Shown: in pieces, positions 38,345 through 47,672 of the stretch | Position numbering within the stretch: the first letter of the stretch is position 1 | Layout: every line of letters begins with the position of its first letter | Source: Sphingobacteriales bacterium | GTDB taxonomy: Bacteria > Bacteroidota > Bacteroidia > Chitinophagales > Chitinophagaceae | Assembly: GCA_027484425.1 (NCBI GenBank) | Contig: JAIXSZ010000014.1 | Location: 124,001-188,000, forward strand | DNA: 64,000 nucleotides | Reading direction: 5' to 3' | Program-made: the position numbers and the translations under genes | Notes under the pieces: generated by a model | Told to the model about the DNA's origin: nothing | Database searches by the model: none | Seen by the model: only the letters and a program-made list of their open reading frames with translations

Positions 38345-39193
38345 CTATTTCTCTAATGTCAGTTGATAGATGTTTACACCTATGTTTAGTTGTGCTGCAT
38401 TGTCACATGTACCATTACCGTAATTCAAAATTCTATTACCAGTAAAGCCTGTGACGTTCACTACACCCGACTGTGCAAAATTGCAAGAAGTTGCAAACTG
38501 CAGCGGTGTTGCTATATTGAAGTTAAACACATGACCATTAGGACGAGTAAGTGTTGCCACACCCGACACTGAGAAATAATCATCAGCTCTATCATTTGTT
38601 TTGTCACCACCCACCCACTTGCGCATCAGGTTACCAGACCACACTATGTATTGGCTCTTAAGTGGGTCAGGGCTCATGTTCAGAGAATCATTAACCTGCA
38701 CTCTGTAAAACCAGTCGCCTGTTACTGTAGTGTCTATTCTTGTGGCCTTTACCCATCCAGTTAGCTGATTGCCATCCAAATAATAGTTGTTATAAGTTAT
38801 CGTGTGCAACTGATCGTTGTCCAAATAACTTCCGTTGTATTTTATAATGATAGAGCCCCTGCGCAGTCTACCATCAGCACATTCACAATCTATATCTCCA
38901 AACCTTATAATCAGAGTATGAGGAGTATTTACAGTATCTACTGCTACAGTAGCACACTTGCTGGTAGACTTACGTATAAACTCAGCATTGTATAGGATAC
39001 CAGCTTGATCGGCAAGCGAAAGCACATCATTATTGGCAAATTCTATTCTGGAAGCATCAGAAGCATATCCTATCCTGTCATCATCGCTGGCAAGATAGTT
39101 ATCATCGTTTTGAGCTCGCTTACAGGCAGTAAACAAGAACAAAGTAGATAATACCAAGAGTGTAAGCTTACTGAAATTTGTGTTGCGATACAT
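38345..39193 (-). CDS. Hypothetical lipoprotein
   Basis: 282 residues from the ATG at 39193, which gives the signal peptide MYRNTNFSKLTLLVLSTLFLFTAC with lipobox FTAC. The mature part is acidic at the start (KRAQNDDNYLASDDDRIGYASD), then an all-beta domain with four cysteines (KCATVAV, DCECADG, TSCNF, GTCDNA) and the repeated theme of sheet-forming segments GSIIIKYNGSYLDN and GVATLTRPNGHVFNFN. I do not recognise a family by name; the architecture resembles lipoproteins seen in Bacteroidota of unknown role. Probable cell-envelope location. Confidence 0.75.
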   Translation of the reverse strand: MYRNTNFSKLTLLVLSTLFLFTACKRAQNDDNYLASDDDRIGYASDASRIEFANNDVLSLADQAGILYNAEFIRKSTSKCATVAVDTVNTPHTLIIRFGDIDCECADGRLRRGSIIIKYNGSYLDNDQLHTITYNNYYLDGNQLTGWVKATRIDTTVTGDWFYRVQVNDSLNMSPDPLKSQYIVWSGNLMRKWVGGDKTNDRADDYFSVSGVATLTRPNGHVFNFNIATPLQFATSCNFAQSGVVNVTGFTGNRILNYGNGTCDNAAQLNIGVNIYQLTLEK

Positions 39194-39267
39194 AGATAAT
39201 CGTTTAGTGCTTATGCGCAATTTAATGAGTTGTGAATTGAATTTTGCTGCTAATATACGAATAGTGT

Positions 39268-39275
39268 CAAATGTA
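39268..39275 (-). promoter_or_regulatory. -7 promoter box of the lipoprotein gene
   Basis: TACATTTG on the minus strand matches TAnnTTTG, giving a leader of about 70 nt; it also shows that the longer open frame upstream of 39193 would start above the promoter. Confidence 0.4.
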
Positions 39276-39441
39276 GCATAAAAAAGAACAGAATAATCTA
39301 CCCCCACTACCCATAAATGACGGAAAAAAATTAAAATTTAGCCTCAAATACATTCACTGACTTATGTATACCGTTTTTTAACACCGTTCTTTTCGTTTTG
39401 GGCATTTAATGTTGTACTTTTCGCCTCAAAATCTAGATTAC

Positions 39442-40308
39442 ATGCTTAGATTACTTATATTAATATTACTTACGCTGCCTTTGTCCTTTACCTATGGCCA
39501 AGTAGAAGACAGCCTGTTTGTGGTAAAAAAAGAAGGTAACTGGGAAATAATGTACACTGCCAAAGAACGGGAAAATGCTCGTATGCTTGCGAAGAGGTTT
39601 TTCATTGATGCCGAACAACTTGAATATGCAAATGACGAAGGAACAATGAAAAAACTAACGGAAGGTGCGGTCGTATATATACCTGTTACAAAGCGCAATT
39701 TCTTTTCTGTCAAACCTCCGCCACTAAGCATGAAGCATGTACGCGAACTATACTACAAGGTTGGTAACCGAGATGACATTGGTATGCTCAGCACGTATTC
39801 TGGCGTTACCAAAACAGAGTTCAGAACATGGAATGAAATGAGAGGTAATACCCTAAAACCTGGACAAATATTATTTGTAGGTTGGGTAAAAATGATGAGC
39901 AAAGACACTGCAGATGCTGCAACCTTAGTAGCTTACCCCGCACCTAAAAAAGTAGTAGTTATCGATACCACCAACAAGGTTCCTGTTCCCGGCAATCTAG
40001 ATTCTGTTTATAATATACAAACCAACAATGGCCTCAATGTTCTATCAGAAAAAGGTACAGCAGTATTTTTCGAAAAGCCCGGAAAAGTGACTATGTACTA
40101 CGCCTTTCACAACGAGGCAGCACGAGGCAGCATCATAAAAGTTTACTATCCTGGGTCTGGCAAATCTACCTATGTAAAAGTATTAGGTCCACTACCCGAC
40201 ACTAAACTGTATGCCAACTGTATTATTGGAATAAGTAGTAGCGCTAAGGAGGCTTTAGGTATCAACGACGCCAAAGCATGGTGCGAGCTCTTTTATGCTG
40301 CCGATTAA
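39442..40308 (+). CDS. Secreted LysM-like protein
   Basis: 288 residues from the ATG at 39442 (MLRLLILILLTLPLSFTYG, a good signal peptide); the open frame starts 33 nt earlier. Two LysM-like units are visible: residues about 25-75 (YTAKERENARMLAKRFFI...GAVVYIPV) and about 97-145 (YYKVGNRDDIGMLSTYSGVTKTEF, LKPGQILFVG), with the long variable start. The C-terminal 90 residues (TAVFFEKPGKVTMYYAFHNEAARGSIIKV...) resemble the double-psi barrel of RlpA-like proteins, and a Cys pair (ANCIIG, AWCELF) is near the end. Binding to peptidoglycan in the periplasm is inferred from LysM. Confidence 0.78.
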   Translation: MLRLLILILLTLPLSFTYGQVEDSLFVVKKEGNWEIMYTAKERENARMLAKRFFIDAEQLEYANDEGTMKKLTEGAVVYIPVTKRNFFSVKPPPLSMKHVRELYYKVGNRDDIGMLSTYSGVTKTEFRTWNEMRGNTLKPGQILFVGWVKMMSKDTADAATLVAYPAPKKVVVIDTTNKVPVPGNLDSVYNIQTNNGLNVLSEKGTAVFFEKPGKVTMYYAFHNEAARGSIIKVYYPGSGKSTYVKVLGPLPDTKLYANCIIGISSSAKEALGINDAKAWCELFYAAD

Positions 40309-40365
40309 TACTGAACAAATTTTACATTTCGTTTATTCCTGTTTTATTATCCCGAACTGTTATAC

Positions 40366-41394
40366 ATGAAGGTACTGGTAATTCGTTTTTCGTCTATTGG
40401 CGATATAGTGCTCACTACGCCTGTGCTTAGGTGTCTGAAACAGCAAAGACCAGACGTAGAAATTCATTACCTCACTAAGCACGCCTACAAAAATCTGCTA
40501 TCACAAAACCCATATATCACCAAATTTCATTTCTTGCACGATGAACTAGATGAAATCATAGAACCACTACAGGCTGAAAAGTATGACTACGTCATAGACT
40601 TGCACAACAATTTGCGCACAATGCGGGTAAAAAAAGCACTAAATGCGCAAAGTTATTCTTTCAGAAAGCTCAATATACAAAAATGGCTACTCACCAACCT
40701 AAAACTAAATCTTATGCCCGATATGAGTATAGTAGACAGGTATTTGGAGACAGTAAAACCACTCAAAGTGACTAACGATGGTAAAGGATTAGACTACTAC
40801 CTGCCCTCTAACCAACAATTGACTAACAACGACATTCCCATGAGCCATTGGGGCGGGTATGTAGGCTGTGTTATAGGCGGGTCTTGTGGCACAAAGCAAC
40901 TTCCAATTGCGCAATGGAAAAAGTTTTGTGATATCATCCCCTACCCTGTCATGCTGCTCGGTGGACCCGAAGATCGTGAAGATGGCAACGAAATAGCAGC
41001 TCAGGACCCAATAAAAATTTACAATTCTTGTGGAAAGTTCAATATCAATGAATCTGCTGAGTTGGTGAAAATAGCCCGAGTAATAGTTACAAATGATACT
41101 GGGCTAATGCACGTGGCTGCTGCCTACCAAAAACCTATAGTTTCTCTTTGGGGCAATACTTCTCCCGATATGGGCATGTTTCCATATTACGGATATAACA
41201 ATCTTAGAGAAAGAATAGCCCCTCAATCCGTTGTGTTAGAGAACAAAACTTTGGGCTGTCATCCTTGCAGTAAAATTGGTTATGCTAGATGCCCAAAAAA
41301 ACACTTTAAATGTATGAATGAACTGGATATGCGTGTAGCAAGCGATGCAGTACAAAAAATGTGGGTAATACCAGATAATCCTAATTCCAAGTAA
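40366..41394 (+). CDS. Glycosyltransferase family 9, heptosyltransferase-like
   Basis: 342 residues. Starts MKVLVIRFSSIGDIVLTTPVLRCL, the classical GT9 beginning, and has the donor-binding part VTNDTGLMHVAAAYQKPIVSLWG near 245-267, followed by NTSPDMGMFPY. A cluster of four cysteines near the end (GCHPCSKIGYARCPKKHFKCM) is shared by relatives in Bacteroidota. The family adds heptose or related sugars to the LPS core in the cytoplasm. Length and both domains are normal. Followed after 96 nt by a GT4 gene in the same direction. Confidence 0.9.
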   Translation: MKVLVIRFSSIGDIVLTTPVLRCLKQQRPDVEIHYLTKHAYKNLLSQNPYITKFHFLHDELDEIIEPLQAEKYDYVIDLHNNLRTMRVKKALNAQSYSFRKLNIQKWLLTNLKLNLMPDMSIVDRYLETVKPLKVTNDGKGLDYYLPSNQQLTNNDIPMSHWGGYVGCVIGGSCGTKQLPIAQWKKFCDIIPYPVMLLGGPEDREDGNEIAAQDPIKIYNSCGKFNINESAELVKIARVIVTNDTGLMHVAAAYQKPIVSLWGNTSPDMGMFPYYGYNNLRERIAPQSVVLENKTLGCHPCSKIGYARCPKKHFKCMNELDMRVASDAVQKMWVIPDNPNSK

Positions 41395-41490
41395 TACTAA
41401 AAGTAAATTGCCATACCAAACCAGTTAAAATTTATAATTTGCATCATCCCTAAGTGTCACTTCAAACAGGCTTCTAATAAATAATAAATT

Positions 41491-42681
41491 TTGAAAATAC
41501 TATTCCTTGCAAACAGGGTACCTTACCCACCCTATCGCGGCGATAAGCTAAAGATTTATAACCTGGCTCGCAGACTATGCAAAAACCATGAGTTGCATCT
41601 TCTCACATTTGCACAATCTCAAGAAGACCTCACCTACCAAAAAGATTTAGAACAAATTTTCGCAAAAGTAAAACTAATATACCTCCCCAAATGGAAGTCG
41701 GCAGCTAATTGCATTGCGGGCATTTGGGACAATACTCCTTTGCAGGTGCTATACTTCAAGTCGGCTCAGCTGAAAACAGAATTGAATAACATGTTGGCAC
41801 AACATAAGTATGACGCTGTCCATGTTCAGCATCTCAGAATGTCTCCTTACTTGGCAGCCAATAAAGAACTACCCAGAATTCTCGACCTGCCCGATGCGTT
41901 CTCACTGTATTGGGAACGTAGAAAAAATATCAAGAGAAGCCTACCCGTTACCTTGTTTGAAAACATGGAACAAAAAAGGGTAATGCAATTTGAGAAGGTG
42001 CTGGGCGAATACAACATGGCTCTTACTTGTTCTGCTGAAGACTTACAGTATCTCGAGCAACATCACCACACAGGTAATTTACGATTACTACCCAATGGCG
42101 TAGATATGACCACGTTTTCACCTCGTCAGCACGACTATAGCCACAACCATACTTTGCTCTTCACCGGCAATATGGACTATGCCCCCAACGTTGATGCTGT
42201 AATCTACTTTGCTCAAACCATTTTACCCGAAATTCGAAAAAAAATACCTGATGTACAGTTCATCATCGCTGGGCAAAGACCTATACCCAAAGTGCAAGAA
42301 CTAGCTTGTGACCACATTAAAGTAACTGGGTTCATAAAAGACCTTGCCGATACTTACAATGCAGCATCAGTAGTAGTGGCACCACTCAGGTTTGGCGCTG
42401 GCACCCAAAACAAGGTGCTAGAAGCTATGGCGATGGGCATTCCGGTTGTGTGCTCCAATATTGGTTTTGCTGGTCTAGGCATCACAAGTGGCGAAGGCGC
42501 TATTATGCAAACAGATGCTGGACATTTTGCCGACACTGTAATACAGCTTTTATCTTCAGCTACTATGCGAGAGCAGGTTGGTAGAGAAGGTATTAGGGTA
42601 ATAAAAACTAAATTCGACTGGGATATTGTTGCAGCTACATTAGAAGGATATCTAAAAGAAGTAGCTAACAAACGCATATAA
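41491..42681 (+). CDS. Glycosyltransferase family 4 protein, TTG start
   Basis: 396 residues. The start codon is TTG at 41491: KILFLANRVPYPPYRGDKLKIY aligns with the very N-terminus of such enzymes and no ATG lies nearby. The GT-B donor half has LLFTGNMDYAPNVDAVIYFA near 225, VQFIIAGQRPIPKVQEL, VTGFIKDLADTYNAASVVVAPL and RFGAGTQNKVLEAMAMG near 312, where the E of the family EX7E motif is kept. It resembles the TIGR03087-type exopolysaccharide/EPS glycosyltransferases. It probably acts on surface glycans with the GT9 protein upstream. Confidence 0.87.
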   Translation: MKILFLANRVPYPPYRGDKLKIYNLARRLCKNHELHLLTFAQSQEDLTYQKDLEQIFAKVKLIYLPKWKSAANCIAGIWDNTPLQVLYFKSAQLKTELNNMLAQHKYDAVHVQHLRMSPYLAANKELPRILDLPDAFSLYWERRKNIKRSLPVTLFENMEQKRVMQFEKVLGEYNMALTCSAEDLQYLEQHHHTGNLRLLPNGVDMTTFSPRQHDYSHNHTLLFTGNMDYAPNVDAVIYFAQTILPEIRKKIPDVQFIIAGQRPIPKVQELACDHIKVTGFIKDLADTYNAASVVVAPLRFGAGTQNKVLEAMAMGIPVVCSNIGFAGLGITSGEGAIMQTDAGHFADTVIQLLSSATMREQVGREGIRVIKTKFDWDIVAATLEGYLKEVANKRI

Positions 42682-42693
42682 ACCTTGCTTAGA

Positions 42694-43188
42694 TTACCAT
42701 GATTCTATAGTTATCTTTATAGAATTGTACTCATGTGCTTTGAAAACCACCGTTACCGTACTCGTCACAAACTTATCTACACGCCTAAAGATCACTTTTC
42801 TTGCTTCTATTGAAGTATTTAGCTCTACTGATTTGTCTGTTTGAGAATCTTTCATCGCATATCCCGGCAATCCCTTCAGCAATAGTAATTTGATATTTTT
42901 ATGTGCTGCTGGCGTTACAGATACCGCAGTTACTATGTGTTTGTCTGCAGGATGTATAGGATCTAATTCAACTAATGGTAGAAAACCATCTAACTCCAGT
43001 CGCGAATTCCATATTCCTGTACTCAGTTCTGTATGCTTAAGAGAATCAAAACCAGATGGCTTGTTAGCTACATATATTATACGCCTTAGTTCTGTACTAA
43101 ACTTATAATTAGCAGGGGCTTGTCCCTTTGCATTTGCGGCATTTACAAACAATACCATAACCCACAACAGATAAAAAATATTTTTCAT
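42694..43188 (-). CDS. Hypothetical secreted protein
   Basis: 164 residues from the ATG at 43188, with signal peptide MKNIFYLLWVMVLFVNAANA. The open frame continues 44 codons upstream, without signs of coding. The mature part is a small domain of beta-strands (RRIIYVANKPSGFDSLKHTEL, FLPLVELDPIHPADKH, IVTAVSVTPAAHKNIKLLLL) ending in FKAHEYNSIKITIESW. I do not recognise a family. It lies 132 nt after the membrane protein gene at 43321, on the same strand, and converges on the GT4 gene with 12 nt between the stops. Confidence 0.7.
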   Translation of the reverse strand: MKNIFYLLWVMVLFVNAANAKGQAPANYKFSTELRRIIYVANKPSGFDSLKHTELSTGIWNSRLELDGFLPLVELDPIHPADKHIVTAVSVTPAAHKNIKLLLLKGLPGYAMKDSQTDKSVELNTSIEARKVIFRRVDKFVTSTVTVVFKAHEYNSIKITIESW

Positions 43189-43320
43189 GATATATTCAGT
43201 AAAGTATTTTGTCGTTATTTCTCTTGTCCACCAGCTACCTATCCCATCTATTTTACCGCCTCTTGTTACAAAAGTAACTTTTAAAACAGCTACATCAAAA
43301 CAGAGATAACTAATGTACAA

Positions 43321-43740
43321 TCAAAAATCAAGATGATGGTTTTTATCAAGTATACGTCTTATCTCTCTGATACATATTACATAATACCAGAAAGAAATTG
43401 ACAAACCTATTGCTAAAAGCAAATTGCTGTAAACAGGTATGCTTATGTGCCCACTTGCTATATTATCTTCAAACTTCACCTCAGGCACAAACAAACTAAC
43501 TACTATATGCACCAAAACATACCCAATTGCCACTCCCAAAAAAATATTTCGTTGCTCTTTAAGCATTGTGGCTTTTTTGAATCCCCTATGCACAAATACA
43601 CTTATAAACTGCCAAACCAGCCACACAAAATAAATTATCTTGTGTGGAAACGAATTCAACAAAAAAACAATAAACACTAGTATCAGTATGCTCTGAATGA
43701 TAGGGTCGGTTATTTTGAAATTGCGTATCTTGGATTTCAT
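43321..43740 (-). CDS. Hypothetical four-helix membrane protein
   Basis: 139 residues, with membrane helices near 13-30, 35-50, 68-88 and 104-124 (IIQSILILVFIVFLLN, IFLGVAIGYVLVHIVVSLF, NLLLAIGLSISFWYYVI). Charged ends suggest both termini in the cytoplasm (starts MKSKIRNFK, ends IREIRRILDKNHHLDF). No family is recognised. Gene starts divergently 75 nt from the nucleotidyltransferase gene at 43816. Confidence 0.65.
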   Translation of the reverse strand: MKSKIRNFKITDPIIQSILILVFIVFLLNSFPHKIIYFVWLVWQFISVFVHRGFKKATMLKEQRNIFLGVAIGYVLVHIVVSLFVPEVKFEDNIASGHISIPVYSNLLLAIGLSISFWYYVICIREIRRILDKNHHLDF

Positions 43741-43815
43741 AAAAGTGATAATTAGATTCTACTGCAAATATTGAAACTTTTTTCTGACACTACGAATAAT
43801 ATATAGCAATAATAA

Positions 43816-44532
43816 ATGAAAGCAATGATTTTTGCTGCGGGTCTAGGCACTCGTTTGAAGCCTTTTACCAACAACAGCCCTAAAGCTCTCGCAGAAGTAA
43901 ATGGCAAATCACTACTAGAACACAACGTACGATACCTTCAGCGTTTTGGGATATATGAATTAATCATCAACATTCATCATTTTGCCAACCAAGTAATCGA
44001 CGCGGTAGCTGATAATGATGGGTATGGTAGCGAAATTACTTTCTCCGACGAATCTGATAGTTTATTAGAAACTGGTGGCGGACTAGCTAAAGCTGCACAC
44101 TTTTTTCAAAACGAACCTGCCTTTGTAGTCATGAATGTCGATATTCTTACCAATCTCGATTTGGGCAGAATGATAGAAGCTCATTACCATTCTGCGGCTC
44201 ATGGCACATTAGCAGTTATGCAAAGAGATTCATCCAGACAATTACTATTTGATGAAAATAATAGACTCTGTGGCTGGGTCAATAATAGCACAAACCAAAA
44301 GCGCATTGCACGCCACACTACTGTGGCTCATCCATTTGCTTTTAGTGGTGTTCAAATATTGTCGCCCACAATTCTTTCCCAAAATCCATTTGAAGGTAAG
44401 TTTTCGCTGATTGATTTGTATCTACATCTGGCACCTACACTACAGATAAATGCTTATGACCATACTGGCAATCTGTTTATAGACGTAGGTAAGCCTGGCA
44501 GTGTGGAACAAGCAGAGTATCTGTTTTCGTAA
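43816..44532 (+). CDS. Nucleotidyltransferase, sugar-1-phosphate type (MurU-like)
   Basis: 238 residues. The N-terminal signature MKAMIFAAGLGTRLKPFTNNSPKAL has the GxGTRL...PK motif of NTP-transferases; VMNVDILTNLDLG near 97-110 supplies the metal-binding Asp; FSLIDLYLHLA and IDVGKPGSVEQAE end the domain. Its length, without the extra C-terminal beta-helix of GlmU-type enzymes, resembles MurNAc-1-phosphate uridylyltransferase MurU and mannose-1-P guanylyltransferases. In Bacteroidota MurU works in cell-wall recycling with AmgK, which is not here. Ends 6 nt before the convergent recO. Confidence 0.85.
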   Translation: MKAMIFAAGLGTRLKPFTNNSPKALAEVNGKSLLEHNVRYLQRFGIYELIINIHHFANQVIDAVADNDGYGSEITFSDESDSLLETGGGLAKAAHFFQNEPAFVVMNVDILTNLDLGRMIEAHYHSAAHGTLAVMQRDSSRQLLFDENNRLCGWVNNSTNQKRIARHTTVAHPFAFSGVQILSPTILSQNPFEGKFSLIDLYLHLAPTLQINAYDHTGNLFIDVGKPGSVEQAEYLFS

Positions 44533-44538
44533 CGCGAA

Positions 44539-45276
44539 CTAAGAATGCAAAATAGTCCTCAACACTTGCAGCGATCTTATGTTACCCAAGTGCTGAGCAT
44601 ACTGCTGCAAAAAAGCTATGTACCAGTCTATTAGCCGCAGCCTCATTTCGCTATTCATTTGCACTGCTATTACTGTAACATATGTTTCGGCTTGCAGCAA
44701 TGCCCCTAGAGCTCGTGCGTCTTCATCAGTAGTATAGGGTGGCACCACCGGTGGGTGTACCGAAAATCCCCCCTCTTCCCTATCCAGAAAAGGGGTCTCA
44801 ATGCTATACCCTCCCTTGGGTTCATAGCCGAGTAATCTACTACATTGTATCATAAAGTACAACGGAAAATTAGCTACATCCCTTGTACTTAATGAGTCCA
44901 AGGCAATAAAATAACGCTGTGTAAAATCAAATAACTCAATCAGTGGCGCATGCTCTGGCAATAATCGCAGCATAAATTCTGAAGAGAACAACAGTATACT
45001 ATTCTTCACCACATCTTCTTGCACCGAGTTGTATATATACGATGCCTGAAACTCCCTTATACGTTGCATGTTTTTATTGCTCTGCATGTATACTACCATA
45101 TCAAGCAACGTACCAGGCTGAAAGTAACTCGATTTACTTCGACTTGCCTTGCTACTGCGTACCCCTTGTACCATATATGCCTGAATGCCATATACAGAGG
45201 TAAACAATGTAACTATGAGGCTGGTTTCGCCATATTTTACAGATCTAAGTACAATTCCATTTGTTTTCTGAAGCAT
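44539..45276 (-). CDS. recO: DNA repair protein RecO
   Basis: 245 residues, normal length. N-terminal OB fold MLQKTNGIVLRSVKYGETSLIVTLFT, then YMVQGVRSSKASRSKSSYFQPG, the standard RecO pattern, and a C-terminal helical domain (FTQRYFIALDS..., YEPKGGYS). It loads RecA onto ssDNA coated with Ssb together with RecR. Zinc-finger cysteines are absent, as in some RecO groups. Its start lies 3 nt after the stop of the upstream porZ gene, so both are probably on one mRNA; the recO-porZ pairing occurs in other Bacteroidota. Confidence 0.93.
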   Translation of the reverse strand: MLQKTNGIVLRSVKYGETSLIVTLFTSVYGIQAYMVQGVRSSKASRSKSSYFQPGTLLDMVVYMQSNKNMQRIREFQASYIYNSVQEDVVKNSILLFSSEFMLRLLPEHAPLIELFDFTQRYFIALDSLSTRDVANFPLYFMIQCSRLLGYEPKGGYSIETPFLDREEGGFSVHPPVVPPYTTDEDARALGALLQAETYVTVIAVQMNSEMRLRLIDWYIAFLQQYAQHLGNIRSLQVLRTILHS

Positions 45277-45279
45277 AGT

Positions 45280-47568
45280 TTATTTTAGGAAAACTACCTT
45301 ACCAGTATGCGTTTCTTCGCCCTGTGTATCAGATGAGAATATAAGATAAACACCACTTTGTGGTCTGTGCCCTTTATAGTCAAGACCATTCCATACAGCT
45401 TGCCCACCCAGTGCTTTTGTCCTATACACTAGTTGTCCATTTAAGTCGGTGATACGTACATCTGCATTCGCCACAAGCCCTTTTATCGCTATCGTACCCG
45501 TATATCCCGATGGCACAGGATTAGGAAACACCAATACGTTCTCGTTTGATGTACCGCCTTCAGTAGCCGTACTTCTAAAACTCATCAAACCTTGTTCGGT
45601 ACCTATATATACTTCGCCTGTTATTCCATCAATGGCAATCTTTTGTATTCTGTTTGATGGCAACGGACTGTTATCCACCGTAAAACGATACACTATACTA
45701 CCTGCATCTGGCGAAAGTAACCATACTCCATCATCTGTCCCTACCCATTTTCTGTTCGCACCATCTACAGCTATCGTTCTCACATTATTACCTGCAAACA
45801 AAAAACCTGCATACTGGTCATATTGCACCACAGGTATCTCAGCATCGCAGGGTGCTTGCTGTGAAAACGGAGGGGCACAGTTATTCACTATACCTATGCC
45901 ATTTCCTGTACCCACCCAGATATTGTTATTCTTGTCTTTTGCTATACAATTCACGGTATTCGAGGGTAAGTTCCCAAACCCTTTACCTGTGCTAAAATGA
46001 TAAGTTGCATCATCTGAACGGTCAGCTATCGTACCATTTGTGTTATAAACTGACAATCCTCCTGAATTATTACAGGTCATCCATATCTGGTCATTGTCAT
46101 CCACTAATAGTTGGCCACCATAATCAGAACCTGGCACCTTGAACTTGTACCATTCATTTTCAGGTGTTTTCACATACAGTTGATTGAACGTGAACATGGT
46201 AGAAGACCACAAATTCTTTTTACTATCTAGTGCCAATCCTACAATCTGTGTATACCCAGCACCGAGAGAGGCACTGGGATCATAAATCGTATTACGATTA
46301 TACAAGGTACCTGTACCATCTGCTCTCAATTCATACAAACCGTAAGCAAATGACCCCATATATGTGGTTCCACTCGCTTCATCTTTCATAATTGATGAAA
46401 AATCACTCAAAGTATCAAATGGACTAAAAATCCCCCTTGAGTAATACTTCCATTTATCCTTGTTATTGTTACATACACCACTCGGATTATTCGCAGGAAG
46501 ATATTTGTCAGAATAACCACCATGAGCTACCCAAAAACTACTATTATTTGCATAAATATCAAATGAACTTGCCCCCAGTGGTCCAGAAGGTGTGTAATAT
46601 CCGAATTCTCTTTTTTCATTAAACCTCAATAAACCACCAAAAGCATCCGCTATCCATATATTCTTATCAGCCGTACGCACTGCCTGACGCGGATAATTTC
46701 CTTTCATCTCCACAGAGTCTACCTTAACGCCTGCCTTATCCAAAAAAGTAATAAAACCCGTAAATGATGTGTCATTATACTCCGTAACATACAATCCAGT
46801 CTCGTTTGCATCTATATGTTCTATTGACCTGCCTGTAGTATGCACACCTACCAATCCAGTATCCGACAATTTAAATATAGCTCGTTGGGTAGCCACATAT
46901 ACCTCATCGTTCATAATTGTAATGTCAGTATATACATAGGATGTATCTACTGCTCTCCAAATCTGAAAATTTTGCAACTCATTACTGTTAACGTTTGCTG
47001 TATATATCCCCTTCCCAGCTATCGCATAAAGAGAATCTCCTTTTACAGTTACACCTTTTACAGGTATCGTACGCTTATTTATACTGAACTCATACGTTTC
47101 TTTCACACTCACTTTATCCAAATCCACTACTATTATCCCTAACGACGACGAAAGATAGGCATATCCGTTACGGGTATAAACACTATACACTGTTTTATCA
47201 CCAGCAATAGTTTTGATTTTTAGCTCTGGCAAATTGTAGAAAGTATTATCCTTGAATATATCTATATTCCCATTCTCATACACCAGTATTACTTTGCCGG
47301 TTGTCGCATCATAACCCACACACCCCATTCCAATGTCCGACATCCCTTCTACCTTGCTGTAATCATCTGTCTGACCATTTATTGTATTATAAACATAAAA
47401 ACCCTGATTAGCTATTGCATACACCATCTTGCCTTCAGTAGCTACGCCTACCGCAGAATTGTAGGGCAGAAACGATCGCCAACTCCCGATTGGGGAAGTC
47501 TGAGAAATTGCAGCTGTCGAACTGACTAAAAACAGGGTAATAAATACAGAAATCCTTAAAAACATCAT
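45280..47568 (-). CDS. porZ: T9SS-associated PorZ-like protein with beta-propellers and sorting domain
   Basis: 762 residues, signal peptide at 1-24. Two seven-bladed propeller domains with repeated short phrases such as KNNIWVGTGNGIGIVNN, RKWVGTDDGVWLLSPD and LMSFRSTAT, then a typical C-terminal sorting domain (about 680-762): VLVFPNPVPSGYTGTI, VRITDLNGQLVYR and a closing GVYLIFSSDTQ. The first mature residues (SPIGSWRSFLPYNSAVGVATEG) match the start of PorZ, the surface protein that delivers anionic LPS to the type IX secretion attachment complex. Followed after 3 nt by recO, as seen elsewhere in the phylum, which strengthens the call. Confidence 0.86.
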   Translation of the reverse strand: MMFLRISVFITLFLVSSTAAISQTSPIGSWRSFLPYNSAVGVATEGKMVYAIANQGFYVYNTINGQTDDYSKVEGMSDIGMGCVGYDATTGKVILVYENGNIDIFKDNTFYNLPELKIKTIAGDKTVYSVYTRNGYAYLSSSLGIIVVDLDKVSVKETYEFSINKRTIPVKGVTVKGDSLYAIAGKGIYTANVNSNELQNFQIWRAVDTSYVYTDITIMNDEVYVATQRAIFKLSDTGLVGVHTTGRSIEHIDANETGLYVTEYNDTSFTGFITFLDKAGVKVDSVEMKGNYPRQAVRTADKNIWIADAFGGLLRFNEKREFGYYTPSGPLGASSFDIYANNSSFWVAHGGYSDKYLPANNPSGVCNNNKDKWKYYSRGIFSPFDTLSDFSSIMKDEASGTTYMGSFAYGLYELRADGTGTLYNRNTIYDPSASLGAGYTQIVGLALDSKKNLWSSTMFTFNQLYVKTPENEWYKFKVPGSDYGGQLLVDDNDQIWMTCNNSGGLSVYNTNGTIADRSDDATYHFSTGKGFGNLPSNTVNCIAKDKNNNIWVGTGNGIGIVNNCAPPFSQQAPCDAEIPVVQYDQYAGFLFAGNNVRTIAVDGANRKWVGTDDGVWLLSPDAGSIVYRFTVDNSPLPSNRIQKIAIDGITGEVYIGTEQGLMSFRSTATEGGTSNENVLVFPNPVPSGYTGTIAIKGLVANADVRITDLNGQLVYRTKALGGQAVWNGLDYKGHRPQSGVYLIFSSDTQGEETHTGKVVFLK

Positions 47569-47633
47569 CAGAATTAGAAGTTGGTAAATGTCCTAAATCA
47601 GGAACGGAAATAAACTAAATATATTGTGAAACA

Positions 47634-47654
47634 GAATAGCCAATGTAGCTATTC
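47634..47654 (-). terminator. Small hairpin after the UbiA-family gene
   Basis: gaatagc (47634-47640) pairs with gctattc (47648-47654). It lies just after the stop of the minus-strand gene ending at 47673, followed by a short T-containing stretch. Only 7 bp, so weak as a terminator. Confidence 0.35.
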
Positions 47655-47672
47655 AGCACAATGTAATATTCT

